Assembly: GCA_051453625.1 (NCBI GenBank) | Contig: JBOZIK010000001.1 | Coordinates: 228,236,386 to 228,300,385 of the forward strand | Direction of reading: 5' to 3' | DNA: 64,000 nt | From: Welwitschia mirabilis | Lineage: Eukaryota > Gnetophyta > Gnetopsida > Welwitschiales | Part shown: one piece after another, positions 36,504 to 49,506 of the stretch | Layout: the number at the start of each line of letters is the position of its first letter | How positions within the stretch are numbered: position 1 is the first letter of the stretch | Notes under the pieces: generated by a model | Database searches by the model: none | What the model was told of the DNA's origin: nothing | Seen by the model: the letters and a program-made list of their open reading frames with translations, nothing else | Made by a program: the position numbers and the translations under genes

Positions 36504-37750
36504 TGTTGGACTACCAAGTTGTATGTATTTGATAGGATATTTTGAGTAGTTTTACATGATATTATATAGCTTTATTCTAATTTTTGATGATAATAAAGAG
36601 TGAAGGAAAATATTACAAAAAAACGTAATCTTCATTACATTTGACAACATTTTAGGAAAATTGCAATAATTCCTATATGAAATAAAAATCCTATAATCAA
36701 AGAGGCTAGTTTGACATAAGAAATATCTTTATAAAGTTCATTGTCCATCTGATCACTTGAATGACAGTATAAATAATAATAGAAGTTATGCTAACTAGAA
36801 TGCTTATTAGACCAAACTAGTAGTTGATGTGGATCTTGTATGATATGGCATCATCTTCTGTGATGTCTAGATGATCATTAGGATGATACCTAAAAGTAAC
36901 TATTCACCAAACTTCACCAAACTTTTACCATATATCATATGCCTTCTTGCATAGCTATTAGGGTTTACTGTATTTATTAGTATTTTATATTTTTAGAGTC
37001 TTATTTATAATAAATATCTTATTCATCCTTGATTCTGACTTTATCTCCTTTAGCATTAGAAATTCTTATAATAAGAGATTAAAGAATAGGAAATTCATTC
37101 CTTATTATTATATAGAGGTGTCTTCATTGATATTTGGTTGTGTATTCTTCATTGAGGCATTATTGCTTTATAACATAGATGTTGATTTGAATTAATCAAA
37201 ACTCTATTTCTTTTTTCATATCTTTTGTTATGTACATATCCTTTATGATTTATGTTGCTTATGATTTTGTGATAGCTTCAATTGTGATATAGATCACGAG
37301 TATAACCTTTGTTTACACTAGTAGCTTAGATGCATTGTATTTCATTTTTTATATTAACTTGCATTATTTTCATATTCTATTTAGAGAACCTGATATCTTA
37401 TGTTGGTTTTGGTCTGGTAATGGATTTCCTTAATTAATCTAGGTTATACAGGGCTGATCTTCATGATAGGTTGATGTGATAATTGAATAGATGTTACATT
37501 TAGATTAGTCTTACATTTCATTTGCATAGTATATTTCCTTTACATTATTTTCTATTTTGTTCTACTTAAAAGAAAATACAAAAATATTTCAACTGAAATC
37601 AAGTCTTTTTCTTCTTTCTTATGCCTTTAATGGATTATGACATTTAGGCTACTCTTAAGTATATTAATGTGTTGTGTTTTCTAATATATATTTTGAATTG
37701 ATGGGATTTAATAAGAACATAAAAAATTATACAAATAAACATTACAACAA
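36504..37750 (+). repeat. D1 3' LTR
   Basis: It pairs with 23960-25213 over its whole length; differences are dominated by transitions. It starts TGTTGG and ends ACAACA, followed by the TSD ATGAC. Confidence 0.85.
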
Positions 37751-38415
37751 TGACTATAACCAAGATATGAACTTAAGAAAATAAATATAAAAATAGAAGC
37801 ACTTAATAATTATATAGTTTTATTCAAGTATAAAAAGTATAATATTAATTAAAACTCAAAATCAAAGATAAAAAACTGCTTTGTTTACAAAATAGTAGGA
37901 ATTACATTACATTGAAAAAATTAAACTAAGTTGATCTAGACTCATAAATATAACCTTGAAGATATCTTGCTCCTAAAGGAGGAGCCTAGAAAAACATGAT
38001 GATTGATGTTCTAAGGATTTAATAATTTTTCTAGCTAAAGATTCTTATAAATAAGGGTGCTTATCTATTTTTATAATCAAAAATAGGATTAGGGTTTCTC
38101 AATTATAATTTCCAATTTAGAGTTTTATAATTAAGAATTTGATGCCTCTATGATTATACATTTTATTCAAGTTTAATCCCATAAACTCTATATCCTATAA
38201 CTAGAAATTTATCACTTTTCTAAAATAACCCTAGGTCATAGTATTTATAGTGTTTTGCACCAAGGGACCAAGAATGCCAATGATCTAGATCGTGATGCTA
38301 GCATTTTCTACTAAATTTTTTCCAACTTTTGATACATTATATAAAATGTTGCATATTATTTAAGATCATCATGGGGAAATGCATTATCTCACAATGAATT
38401 TTTAAACACTTAACA
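37751..38415 (-). repeat. B2 left (3') LTR, second part (with the right D1 TSD)
   Basis: From the TSD copy onwards it aligns with 50846-51517 (shared words GAATTACATTACATT, CTAAGTT and AATTGATACTTT / GAATTTGATGCC). It ends TTAACA, where the right LTR ends TTATTA. Confidence 0.75.
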
Positions 38416-38536
38416 AACTTTACAAAAAAAAATCATTTTTCTTATGATGAACATTTATTAAATATAAAATTCCTAATCTAAAAAAATAAAAGTTCTTGTT
38501 CAATTTAATGGCTCTATATGAAAACATTATACTTAG
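38416..38536 (-). other. B2 interior next to its 3' LTR
   Basis: Short non-coding stretch up to the TSD CTTAG of the solo LTR D2. Confidence 0.5.
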
Positions 38537-39628
38537 TATTGTAGTGTGTATTTATGCCATGTTATGTCCTTAGTCGAATCTTATTAGTTATAAATATATG
38601 CACAAATACAACACACTAATATAGATGGGAGTTAATCCAAATCTTGTAATCTGCCAAAGGCCTAGGCTAGAGCAAGAGAGTTGATTTCTATAAGGGAATA
38701 CTTTGTATGCTAACTATAAAAATAACTTGCAATGCATGAAAAGTACAATGTAATACACTTGTGAAAAGCTAATCTAGGAATTGAAATAAATAATACATCT
38801 AAACTAATAATGCATAACCTTGATAAAGGTTGCTCTCATAATCTATATCACTTAAGAAACTGTCACTGGATTAGAAGTAACATAAGCTATGAGGATTGAG
38901 AACAACATTCATAGGAATCAGAAAAGAAATCTTTTATATTAAGCCTCAAACAACATCTGTGTTACAAAGTAGCTACATCTCAATGGAGGAAGCTCTGCCA
39001 ATACGAAGGAATACATCTCTCTATAACTACAATGATGGATAGTTATCCCTTTGATCTCCTATCACAAGAATTTTCGGTGCAAATGAATACAAGTGGGAGT
39101 TGAGAACAAGATCAATATTTATTAATGCAAAACACACAATAAAATAGACAGATAGATGTGGGTAAAACCCTAATGGCCACTCTAAAAGAAATATATAGAC
39201 AAATGGTAGAAGTTAGATGAATGTCCACTAAGATGTTATGATAGTGCTATCCAACTGGTCATCCGAACAATATAGGAGATGATACCAGCTCATAAATGAT
39301 CTATGTCATCTACTATATTAATCAGAGTTAGCATCCCTATTAGCATCAATTGTTCTATTGTTTGCATAGTTGTCTAGATGATGAGGTAAACGATGAGATT
39401 TTACAAATGTTTCATTAATGAATTAGCCTCAATTTTGGAAGAAGTTATCTCAGAAATGAGAAGTATTAATAATTACTCTAAATGCTACAAAATGTTATGG
39501 AGATTACGTGTTTTTATCTCTTTCATCTCAGCTCTTCATTATCATGTAAATTAAGAATATACCTATCTATTAACATATAAAACCACTCAAAATACCCAAT
39601 CAAATATGTGTAAGTTGGTAGTACAATA
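38537..39628 (-). mobile_element. Solo LTR D2 of the D1 family, inverted, with TSD
   Basis: The reverse complement aligns with the D1 LTR from end to end: TATTGTAGTG at its left matches the complement of the D1 LTR end (TGTTGTGGTG), and GTAGTACAATA at its right matches the complement of the D1 start. An exact CTTAG flanks it (38532-38536 and 39629-39633). No interior sequence is present, so it is the product of LTR-LTR recombination. Confidence 0.8.
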
Positions 39629-39633
39629 CTTAG

Positions 39634-41640
39634 CCCATTTGATCCTATTCTTGATTCTATGTGAAGACAAAGTATGATCAACACACCCTATTAAAAATGA
39701 TTGAAGACATAATTTTATGATAAAATAGTTAATTTAATGTACTAATAATTTTTAAACAATTATTAAACAAAAATGTTTATAAGATTATATCAGAATTATG
39801 GCCTTATTAGATAAAATATAATTAGCATAACATTGGTCATCTCACTACAAGACTTTAATATAACTAGCTAAATCATACAAGTCTATAAGTTGTGTAGGCT
39901 AGCAAGTATTATGCCAAGAAAATTCACTTAATTTATGATTTTATAAGTTTAATATGTTTATCCAATTATAAAATATAAAAATATTCATGATAATATTCTC
40001 TTAGCTTGATCTGGATGTNNNNNNNNNNTTTAGAAAAATAATTCATTAGATTTGCTAATAATAAATAGCATATTAGTAACATACTTAGGTCTATTAGTCA
40101 TATGAATTTTACAAGTATACTAGATGGTTGAACTATCTTTTTTAAACTATTTTCTTAATCATTAGGAGTTCTATACATACATATGGTATATAAATATTAA
40201 AAAAATTAGCCTTTAAAACTATTATCTATTTAATAATTATCATTAGAGAAATTTAAACTCGTGACCTACCCTTTATAGTTCCTATAAGAAAACCATATTA
40301 GTTACTATTAATATTTAATGTATGAGTTTTTTAATTATATAAAAGAAGGTGAAGGGTTTATATGAACTAATGGCCTACATTGATAACATGAATTAGCTAA
40401 CAAAGAGTGTGAAGATACTTGGCTAGCAGGGATTGGCTGGTAAGTACATGAGAAAAAGAAAGACAACAAAAATTTATGCATGTGATCTAATAGAAAATGA
40501 CAGCTAAAGTTGTTAATCAAACTTAAGGATAAAACGATGAGATGATAATCACTAGAGCACTTAGTAGCTAACTTGAGAAAGATAAGATAGCTAGAACAAT
40601 GACAGAGGTGGCTTGAAGACACTGAATGATTCTAAGAAGTTAACTAAGAGAGGATGATTAGAATGCTGATAAGGGAGGTGTGACTATATTAGCATAGAGG
40701 TAGGACAGTGCATGAAATTCTATAACTATATGTTTGATTTATTGACTAATTCATTTAGAAGAGGAGCTAATGACTATGTTGGAAATGAGAGCTAGTGGCT
40801 GCATTGGGAATTAGCACATGAAGAAAGAAGAAAGAGGCTAACCAATAAGGGAGTGTAGTAAGGAGGCACTATGTCAGACAAGGAAGCAAAAATATTGACT
40901 GGCTCAAGGCTTGTCATGAGTGAAAGAGAGACATATGGGTGGAAACTATTTCTAAGTATTTCATGTAGCAGAATAAGTGTTAATATCATAGGCAAATGAA
41001 GAGGAGGGATCTGCACAAAATTATGCTACATGTTAAGTATATGATTTTATACTTGGGAGTGATGGATATCATCATGAGGCATGTTTGCAGTCTTAGGGAG
41101 GTGGAAACATTATAGGGTATGTTTTCCCTTTGTTAATACAAAGGAAAATGAGGTGGATAAATTATCTCTAGGCTTATAAATCCAAGCAACTTATGATGCA
41201 TAGTTTTTTATGGTAGTGAAATGTAGGGGACGTTTCCTTCATATTTGCAAGTGAAGGAGGAAGGGGGATGGATTTGCATTAGAAAGGTATCTAGGGAAAA
41301 TGAAGAAGAAAGCCATATTTTAATAAATTTCATATTTAAATTTAGTTATTAAACTATGACATAAAATGCATATCTAAAGACTTGAAATCCTAACTTATTT
41401 CTCAACTTACAACTGACTTAACCATTAAGCTACAACTTATTTTGAGATTAATAATCCAATAAATAATTGATAAATTAATACTAACTAAAGGTTTTCTGAT
41501 AATAAAATATTAATAATCATTATTACTTATGAGGTTTAAGTAGATACTTTTTAAAAAACTATTACTATAACTATAAGTTAAACAACTCATTACTTATTGT
41601 AGATATTAGCAAGAAGTTTAATAAAACAAATAACACATTT
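39634..41640. other. Unassigned B2 interior or unrecognised insertion
   Basis: It has no counterpart in B1, so at least part is probably an additional inserted element. It includes a 10-N gap (40019-40028) and a G-rich plus strand (40340-41300) whose minus strand gives small open frames with no recognisable motif. Confidence 0.4.
40019..40028. other. Assembly gap (10 N)
   Basis: Ten N with no overlap of the flanks. Confidence 0.99.
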
Positions 41641-43200
41641 TAATAAAGAGAGAGGTAACTCTTAAAAATGGAGGATTAAATCTTACACATGAAAATTTAC
41701 ATAAGAAATAATAGTTCAAATTCTCAAGAAAATAATAAATTGTTTATTTCACTTAACTAAAACACAACAAATTGATATATGTATGTCTCTTCCAAATATA
41801 ACTAGTAAAGCATGGAATTATGATAATAAACTTAAACAAATACATGACACCTAAATCTAGTAGAAAAATTCTAGTGCTTCTTAGATTTCTATTTTGCATC
41901 AGATCATACACATAAATATACTGTGTGAGAACTATAACCATCATAGTTCTTAGTATGGTCCATGGCAAGAAACGGGTAGGAGAGGGTTCCCAAAATAAGG
42001 TAAAAGGGATACATCATAAAGGGAACACAACCAAGATTTCTCATCAATTAGAGTTATGTTCTTTATTGTTGACTCATAACACATTTAAGTAATCTAGTTG
42101 AACATAATCAAAAGGGATAAAATTTTCATAATTATGCACATATATCCCTTTTATATTTGGCTATCTTGTCCTTATACCTTGATATTTCCAATAAAGGGTT
42201 ACACTCTCTTAAGTCCATACAAATGGTTACCTTGACTAGTTTTAATTTCATAATCTAATATATCATGACATAGGTTGAGAGTCAAACAAAAATAATCACA
42301 TGTATGGCTTACAAAGGGACTAGCTATAAGACTCAATTATAAATAGTTAACAAGAAGATAGATTATGATTCACAATTCTACAAGTTTTTCACATATGATC
42401 TACATGAAACAAAATTCTATAGGCTTCTAAAGAACTCTTGTAAGATTTTATAAAAAGGCTTTAATATTATATGATTACCATCTTAATGAATAATTTACCA
42501 CATATAGGATATTATAAGAAGTACTACATTCATAGATGATTTACAAGATTGAGTAAAAACTATACAAAATACAAGAAATTAAAAACTTAGATCATGTAAG
42601 AAATACAAGAAGAGACAAGAATCATGCCTATTCTAAGCTAAATTTCCAAGTACTCCTAATTGTATGTCAGCTTTAACATGTTCAAAGTTGCAAGGTATGA
42701 CTTTAATAACTAAGGTACTCTAGTAGTTATAACAAAAGACTAACAATAAAGTTTAGTTTTCTACAAGTACTTTAGATTCCCATAATCCATCCTTTGCAAT
42801 CATGGATACTAGGTATAAATAATAATATAATAATATTTCTAATTAAATTCAATTGCATGAAATAAATATCATGAGTAAATACTTTATATTATACATACTC
42901 ACTATTTTATGGTTAAGATATAATTAAGAGAAATCTATGTCAAAGCTTTAGTTAATTTCCAAAGATAAGCAAAGAAATCCAATGTTAAACTACATCAATA
43001 GAAAAACATCATAAACAATAGTAAATTCCATAATTAACTTAATCTTTTAACCAATTAACTAAAAGTAATAATTATAACTTAATCCTTTAATAAATTATAA
43101 AATAAATAATCATGCAAATACTTAGTTTAACTATTACTTTCATTACAAATATTATTATTTTATAAACAATCAGAAACTAGAATTATTTATTATCATTAAT
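41640..43200. repeat. Probable A-like LTR fragment in B2
   Basis: Around 41915-41965 the text TGAGAACTATAACCATCATA followed by TTCTTAGTATGGTCCAT resembles 9855-9895 of the A LTR (TGAGAATTGTGAAATCATC and CCCTAGTATGGTTCAT). The surroundings have the same order of weakly similar words. The similarity is loose and the ends cannot be placed. Confidence 0.35.
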
Positions 43201-44059
43201 TTTTCAATATTTAATCATTTATCTAAATGACTAAGAGGTTTTTTAAACCTTAGAAAAATCTGAATGTGATATTTAATGTCTTTTATTAAGCTAAATTTAC
43301 TTAGTGTACTTGGTCTAAAAATCAATTTTCACATATTATCACACTTATAACTAGATTTTTACTAGACTCTTAACAAAAAGCATGAAATAAAAGATTTAAC
43401 ATGAAAAAATAATATTCAACTATGAGAATGATACAATTTTTAAAAATTTTTTACCAATTTAAAAAAAGACATTAAAATTATAAAAATGCTTTGAAAAATG
43501 GATTACATATCCCCTAACTAAAATTGAACTTTATTCTTAAACTTTAAAGACAAAAAAATTTATTACACATTTTGAGAACATATTAATGCTTACAAGAAAT
43601 ATTTTTCGTGACATGTTTTTTTGTTACAACTACAAAATACAGAGATACTACAATGCAAAATTTAAACTCCTATGCATATAAGAAAAAATGCAATTTTAAC
43701 TAAATTATCATGTATGAGAAACTATTAGTTATAATTTTCATCAACTTCATCTTGTTTACATGAGATGGCTTTTGTTACTTGATAATCTTGTTCTTTTTTT
43801 CTAAAATTTGCTAATCCAAGCCTTGGGCTTCCTTCACCTCTATTTAAAAAATGTCTCACTAGAGGAGGAAGAGGAATAAAGTGTAAGATAGTGGAAGGAG
43901 GATGAGAAGTCCCTTTAATAGATTCTTTGCATTTATGAAAAGTTATTGAAGGTACATAAGAAGTCATAAAAGTAGAAAAAATGGAAAGAAAACAGGGGTC
44001 ATGCTATATTTTATCTTCTTACTTTGGCTACTACTACTCTCTATGCTATTAGTGATATG

Positions 44060-44760
44060 ATCTTAGGACTAATATATATTCTTGAACTTTTGGATGTGGG
44101 TTATTTTTTGGGAAGTGATGGTTTCAATGTAAGCTCTATCTCAATCTTTACAATCCAAGGTTTGGTATAAGTTATTATAGATAATATCAAAAATAAGACA
44201 AGGTAATGAAAGATTACTTTTATGTTCTACATCATTGATGATGGTCCTAAACAAAAATTTGGTAATGTCAAAATATTAGTTTTCCTTGATAATTCTAATA
44301 AGGTCTAGATAGCTGCTATATGTATCTATGACATGAAAACTTAGTAGGACATTATAAATATAAAACAAAACAAAGCAATTTAATTTTTATATAAGAATTT
44401 ACAAGGTAAAGCTCCTTTTCTGTTGGGTGCATATTCTCATAATAATAGTATTTTAGAGTTTGTACTAGAGTAAATGGAAGATACTTCAAATGTTCTACTC
44501 CTAAAACAACCTAAAAATCAACTAAGAAAATTGACAAAGAAGTGTGGTGTATATGAGAATGGATTAATCAATGGTTTCTATTATTGAATGAAGCATTTTT
44601 ATAAAATTCAAGCATATGTTTAAAATAGTAAAACACATTGGCCTCCCTTAAGTAGTTCCATCCTCTAGTTTTAATCCTTACTAAGTATAATGAAGCATAC
44701 ATGTTAAAAAATGAATCAAATTTTTTTTTTTTCAATGAAAACCCCTTATCTACCACTCAT
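44060..44760 (-). pseudogene. B2 second conserved reading frame (degraded, env-like position)
   Basis: The minus strand reads VIDTYSSYLDLIR, FRTIINDVEHKSNLSLP and YIETITSQK, in the same order as in B1 (VIDSYSSYLDMIR, FATTVNNIGHKSNLFLS, IETITSRK). The upstream open part 44756-44568 (KKKKFDSFFNMYASLYLVRI) belongs to the same protein. Conservation between two diverged insertions shows that the ancestral family encoded this protein. Function unknown; its place corresponds to the env-like ORF of Athila elements. Confidence 0.55.
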
Positions 44761-45679
44761 AATTTATAAAAACTTAGCAATATAATATAGAAGAATCAAA
44801 ACAATTACAAAGAGGAAAATAGATAAAGTGAAATAATTCAATGTTAGGGCTGAAAGATGAATTAGAAATGAAAAATGTAAGAAAGATCATAAATGATGAA
44901 CTAAAAAATAAATGAAAGAAACTTATCCTATAATGTAATCAACTAAAAGATGTGTACCAATACTATAATAGAAAGCTTTTATAGGAAGATAAGAAATAAT
45001 AGTGACATTAATAAAAGTAAGAGATGATGTTAGTTGTTTACTGGGAAATCACACATGATTTAGATAAGGGCTAGAAGATATCATTGAAAGACATTTTTAA
45101 TAAGTAAGAACAGTGAATTTACATGACGGGATTCAAGTTTTTATAGAATTTGGTGGAATGAGAATCATAGAATTTTTGAACTTCATAAAAGACTTGAATT
45201 GATTGATCATGAATTAAGGCATGGATTAGAGGGTCATTTCATAATAAACATAATGGTTCTTTCATGAATGTCATTTCATTAATAGGATGGTTAAATTAAT
45301 GAAGAAAATGGATGAAATTAATGCAAAATATAATGGAAAATAAACTTGAACCATAAATCTTGTGAATAGAAAAGATAAAATACCTAAGTTAGTGATCTCT
45401 TTATTGAAATTTTGCATATTTTAGTTTTTTATTTTATTGGATTAAAATGTTATGCAAGTAGGATATTTATTAAATAAACTTGTAAAAATTCTAAAAATTA
45501 GTAAATAAATTTTCAAGTAAAAATGTTAAAAAAATACACAATAAAATCTCCAATTCCTATCTTTTCTTTCCATAATTTACCTTTTCCATAATCATACATA
45601 TTTCTTGTTTCAAGCCTTTAGATCATATTAAGCATTTAGTGTTATAACATTTTCTTTCAACACAATTAAGATATTGTTT

Positions 45680-46269
45680 NNNNNNNNNNNNNNNNNNNNN
45701 NNNNNNNNNNNNNNNNNNNNNNNNNNNNNNNNNNNNNNNNNNNNNNNNNNNNNNNNNNNNNNNNNNNNNNNNNNNNNNNNNNNNNNNNNNNNNNNNNNNN
45801 NNNNNNNNNNNNNNNNNNNNNNNNNNNNNNNNNNNNNNNNNNNNNNNNNNNNNNNNNNNNNNNNNNNNNNNNNNNNNNNNNNNNNNNNNNNNNNNNNNNN
45901 NNNNNNNNNNNNNNNNNNNNNNNNNNNNNNNNNNNNNNNNNNNNNNNNNNNNNNNNNNNNNNNNNNNNNNNNNNNNNNNNNNNNNNNNNNNNNNNNNNNN
46001 NNNNNNNNNNNNNNNNNNNNNNNNNNNNNNNNNNNNNNNNNNNNNNNNNNNNNNNNNNNNNNNNNNNNNNNNNNNNNNNNNNNNNNNNNNNNNNNNNNNN
46101 NNNNNNNNNNNNNNNNNNNNNNNNNNNNNNNNNNNNNNNNNNNNNNNNNNNNNNNNNNNNNNNNNNNNNNNNNNNNNNNNNNNNNNNNNNNNNNNNNNNN
46201 NNNNNNNNNNNNNNNNNNNNNNNNNNNNNNNNNNNNNNNNNNNNNNNNNNNNNNNNNNNNNNNNNNNNN
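45680..46269. other. Assembly gap (590 N)
   Basis: Run of N in the non-coding spacer of B2 between its second frame and protease. Confidence 0.99.
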
Positions 46270-46984
46270 TAAATTGATCAATGATAAAATGTTCCTTTGA
46301 AGAAGAGATATCATATTTTCTTTTGATTTTACTTCTCATGTTTATCATTTCTTATTTATGCACATAAAAGGGGTTATTACATTATAGTCTAATTAAGAAA
46401 TATCTTATCACACAAAATTCTTAAAAATAATAAAATATAATAAAAAGTATATTTCATCTTTTTCATCCATATTTTTCAAATTAGAAACCTTAAGTGAAAT
46501 TGATATTAATAAGATAACACAAAAGTAAGTATAACGTTTTCTTTGATATTACAACTACACTTAAATTTAACCTTAACTTATACTAACAAAATGATCACTT
46601 ATTAGTAATTTATCTATTAAAGACCATCATTCAAGGTCATTAATTATTATGATCTCATGGATGAATGAAAGGTATAGATGATTGATGTATTAATGAAATG
46701 GTTTAGAGATGGAATATATATATGAAAAGGCTTTCAGGGATGATAGTATTTAGGGTTCTTTGTGACTAAAAAATCCTTAAGTATTATTTGGTTTTTAATG
46801 AATTAAAAGATTCTATCATAATGAGGTTTTTCAATGGTATGCCAAGAGAAGGCTCAAAATTATAGTTATCTAAAGAAGGCATAGGGAATATAAAATTTTC
46901 ATGGGATGGCTCTACACATAAATGTAAGGATTTTAAATTGTCATGTGAAGTGGAAATAATAGAATATAAATATTTAAAATTAGA

Positions 46985-47340
46985 TGTGATCTAACTTATA
47001 GCATTCTTATTCTCTCCTAATAATTCATCAAAAGGTGGCTTCAAATTATCAAAATGGTCATGATAGAAACAAATGTTTTTCTTATGAGGATAAGAGTTGA
47101 GATCATGGATTCTATTTAAAAAACTAAAAAAAACAATCTCATGAACATCCTTTAAAAATGTAATAATATTGAAATTATTTAGGTCCACCATTTTGTTATT
47201 AAATAAATTCTTCATAAGATCATTCTTATAATTAATAAGAGCATCTAATATCACAAGAAAAAACCTACCTAAAAAAATGAAAATTAAATTATGCTTAGAT
47301 AATTCCATTCCTAATACAATGAAGTTTACCAGGAAAGAGT
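46985..47340 (-). pseudogene. B2 protease tail (degraded)
   Basis: The minus-strand frame 47308-46991 (105 codons) reads MELSKHNLIFIFLGRFFLVI, then LDALINYKNDLMKNLF and LNNFNIITF. It corresponds to ILGRPFLATxNALINxRxGxxKLSFGNMTLELNIF of Athila/Tat proteases and to the B1 copy at about 16250-16130. The frame is open here, but upstream it is interrupted. The catalytic Asp region is not readable. Confidence 0.65.
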
Positions 47341-47599
47341 AATTATCTATTTAGACAATTAGATCTTCAACTATTTTTAGTGATGACTTTAATGAGTTAT
47401 TAGTTATTTATAATTGAATTTTAGTTTATTTAAGTTCATTTAAGTTAAGTTCTTTATAATTTGCTCTAAGGTCTAATAGTACTTGCCTAAGGTGCTTTTC
47501 TCCAAGTGTAATAAATATTGTTAGGTAATTAGGATTTTTATACTTTGAGAGAATTTGATTTTATACTATTACACTAGTTTGTTGAGATAGAAAGCCTTT

Positions 47600-49180
47600 C
47601 TTCTTAATAGGCATCCTCCTTTTAACTAGCACATACATTTGAGAAATTTTGCATAAGAGGGAATTTGTTTGATGGATTCTAACAAAGGCATGTTAATTTT
47701 ACCTTCCTTAAAAATTTCTAATTCCTTTTAATATTTTTTACCCAATGCTTTTACCATTATTCATTACAAACGTGGTAGAGTATCTTAATAAATAGGCATA
47801 GGTTTTTCTAATTCCTCTCTTATTTTTTTCTTATTATTATTATTCATGAATGTTGGTACATCATTAATTGCATTTCTCTCATGTTATTTTCTTATATTTT
47901 TTCCACTTCTAAGATGGATGGCCTTGGTTTCTTCTATGTAATTAGGTTTTATTCCTCCTACAATTTTAATTCCTCTAAAATTTAGTTATGAAATAATTGA
48001 AAGTTTCCTAGGTTTTTAACAGTTTAAAAAAGAAAGAATATGGGTGGTGATTTGCTCACATTTCTAGATGTTTTATTCAAGTTTCTAATTCATTTACATT
48101 TACAATTTCTATGAACTTCTCAAATGTATTCTCTAATAGTTTTGACAAAGTGGATTAGTGATTTGAAAAAGGATGGTAATTTGGATGGTATTGGTTTGAT
48201 AGGTAAGGATGAAAATATGATGGAAAGAGATTTGTTACTTGGTTGATATAAATTTGGGTAATATCACATTTTTTAAAGAAAAGTTAGGATGATTTCTTTA
48301 TTTGGGGTTATAGGTTTTTAAGTGAGGATTATTTTATGATTTTTTACTGGTATCTTATGATATTTACTTGCTTACTAATTATGTTCTTAAAAAGATGTAT
48401 TAATAAAAACTAAGTTATATCATGGGACTATATGTGCTAGATTAAACAGTCAGGTTTAGAAGCTGAGGATTTAGAGGACATTGTAAGGGATTCTACTCTC
48501 CTTAAAAGCTTGTCTATTTGATTACTAACATCAAGCTTATCTAGAAATCTAAAGATACTTATTAATCTAACTAATAGAATTTGAATGGTTTAATAATTTT
48601 TTTTAATTTTTAAAACTTTTAGCTATATGTTTAAGATAGTTCCAAATTCCATCTAATGCAAAATTTATAAGGCTACTCCTACTCATTATTTTGACCAATT
48701 TTATATTATCTGATGGTAATTCTTCATGGTAAATAGTAATGATCCTACTTGATTTATATTTGTATTTAGGTAATTCTTATAATATGTTCTTAAATTCTTT
48801 AAGGTTTATGAGAAAGTTTTATGATCTTTCTATTGGAAGTTCATAATGTATTACCTATGAGCATTAGTTTTATAACTTGGAAAAAATTTAGAGATGAAGG
48901 CTTTATTTAGTTTGATCTAAGTTTTAATGGAAGAAGATTTAAATATGTACATAAGGCCATCTATGGTATTTGGAAATTGAGGTAATCTTGATAACGCACA
49001 TTCAAATTCCTTTAACTGTATATATGGGTCTTTAAATTCTAAGTCATAAAAACGTGGGAGTAACTATATAGTAAAAAAAATTATAATATAATTTATGTGC
49101 TATCGAGGTTGGATTATATAAGATGGGATTCCTAGGCACTGACGTTATAAGTAATCTCTAAGGGTTTCTTTAGGGAGGGT
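47600..49180 (-). pseudogene. B2 gag, Athila/Tat type (degraded)
   Basis: Near 49070-48890 the minus strand reads LLPRFYDLEFKDPYIQLKEF and GLMYIFKSSS, then NKAFISKFF, the same block as in B1 gag (LLLDFQGLESEDPYLNLKEF). Downstream sequence is heavily interrupted. The N-terminal part may extend towards the gap at 49507. Confidence 0.65.
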
Positions 49181-49506
49181 TGTTAAGGTAATTCAATTAG
49201 TTTTGTGATACATATTAGCTAGGGTTTTAAGCTACTTGTTAGAAGGATGTTAATACCTATTATTTAAGGTTTTTCAGTTTGGGTAAAAAGGTGTGTTAGG
49301 CATAAATGATATAAAAAATGGTTTAAATTATCGCTTTTAAAAAATAAATACAAAATTTAAATGGTAGAGACTTTGAAATCATAATTTTTTTATTTTTTTA
49401 ATATTTTTATAGTAAAAATTAATACATATAGATAACTAAAACTAGCTACTATAATAAACATTGCAAAAATAGGAAAGAAAACAAAAGGGTGAGTTCTTAT
49501 TGGTTG

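Larger units (their letters stand above)
23960..37750 (+). mobile_element. Element D1: full-length Athila (Ty3-gypsy) retrotransposon, decayed
   Basis: A 13.8-kb element with LTRs 23960-25213 (1254 bp) and 36504-37750 (1247 bp), both ending ACAACA, a tRNA-Asp-type primer site (25217-25234), a polypurine-like run AAATAAGGGGC before the right LTR, and an exact 5-bp TSD. The interior carries gag, protease, RT, RNase H, integrase in the gypsy order, then about 4.7 kb with an env-like frame, which is the Athila layout. All frames are broken by stops and frameshifts, and two gaps fall in integrase and one in the env-like region. Confidence 0.88.

Noticed and set aside
40335-41016. Two minus-strand open frames rich in Ser, Leu and His
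   Set aside because: They arise opposite a G-rich, stop-poor plus strand and show no recognisable domain.
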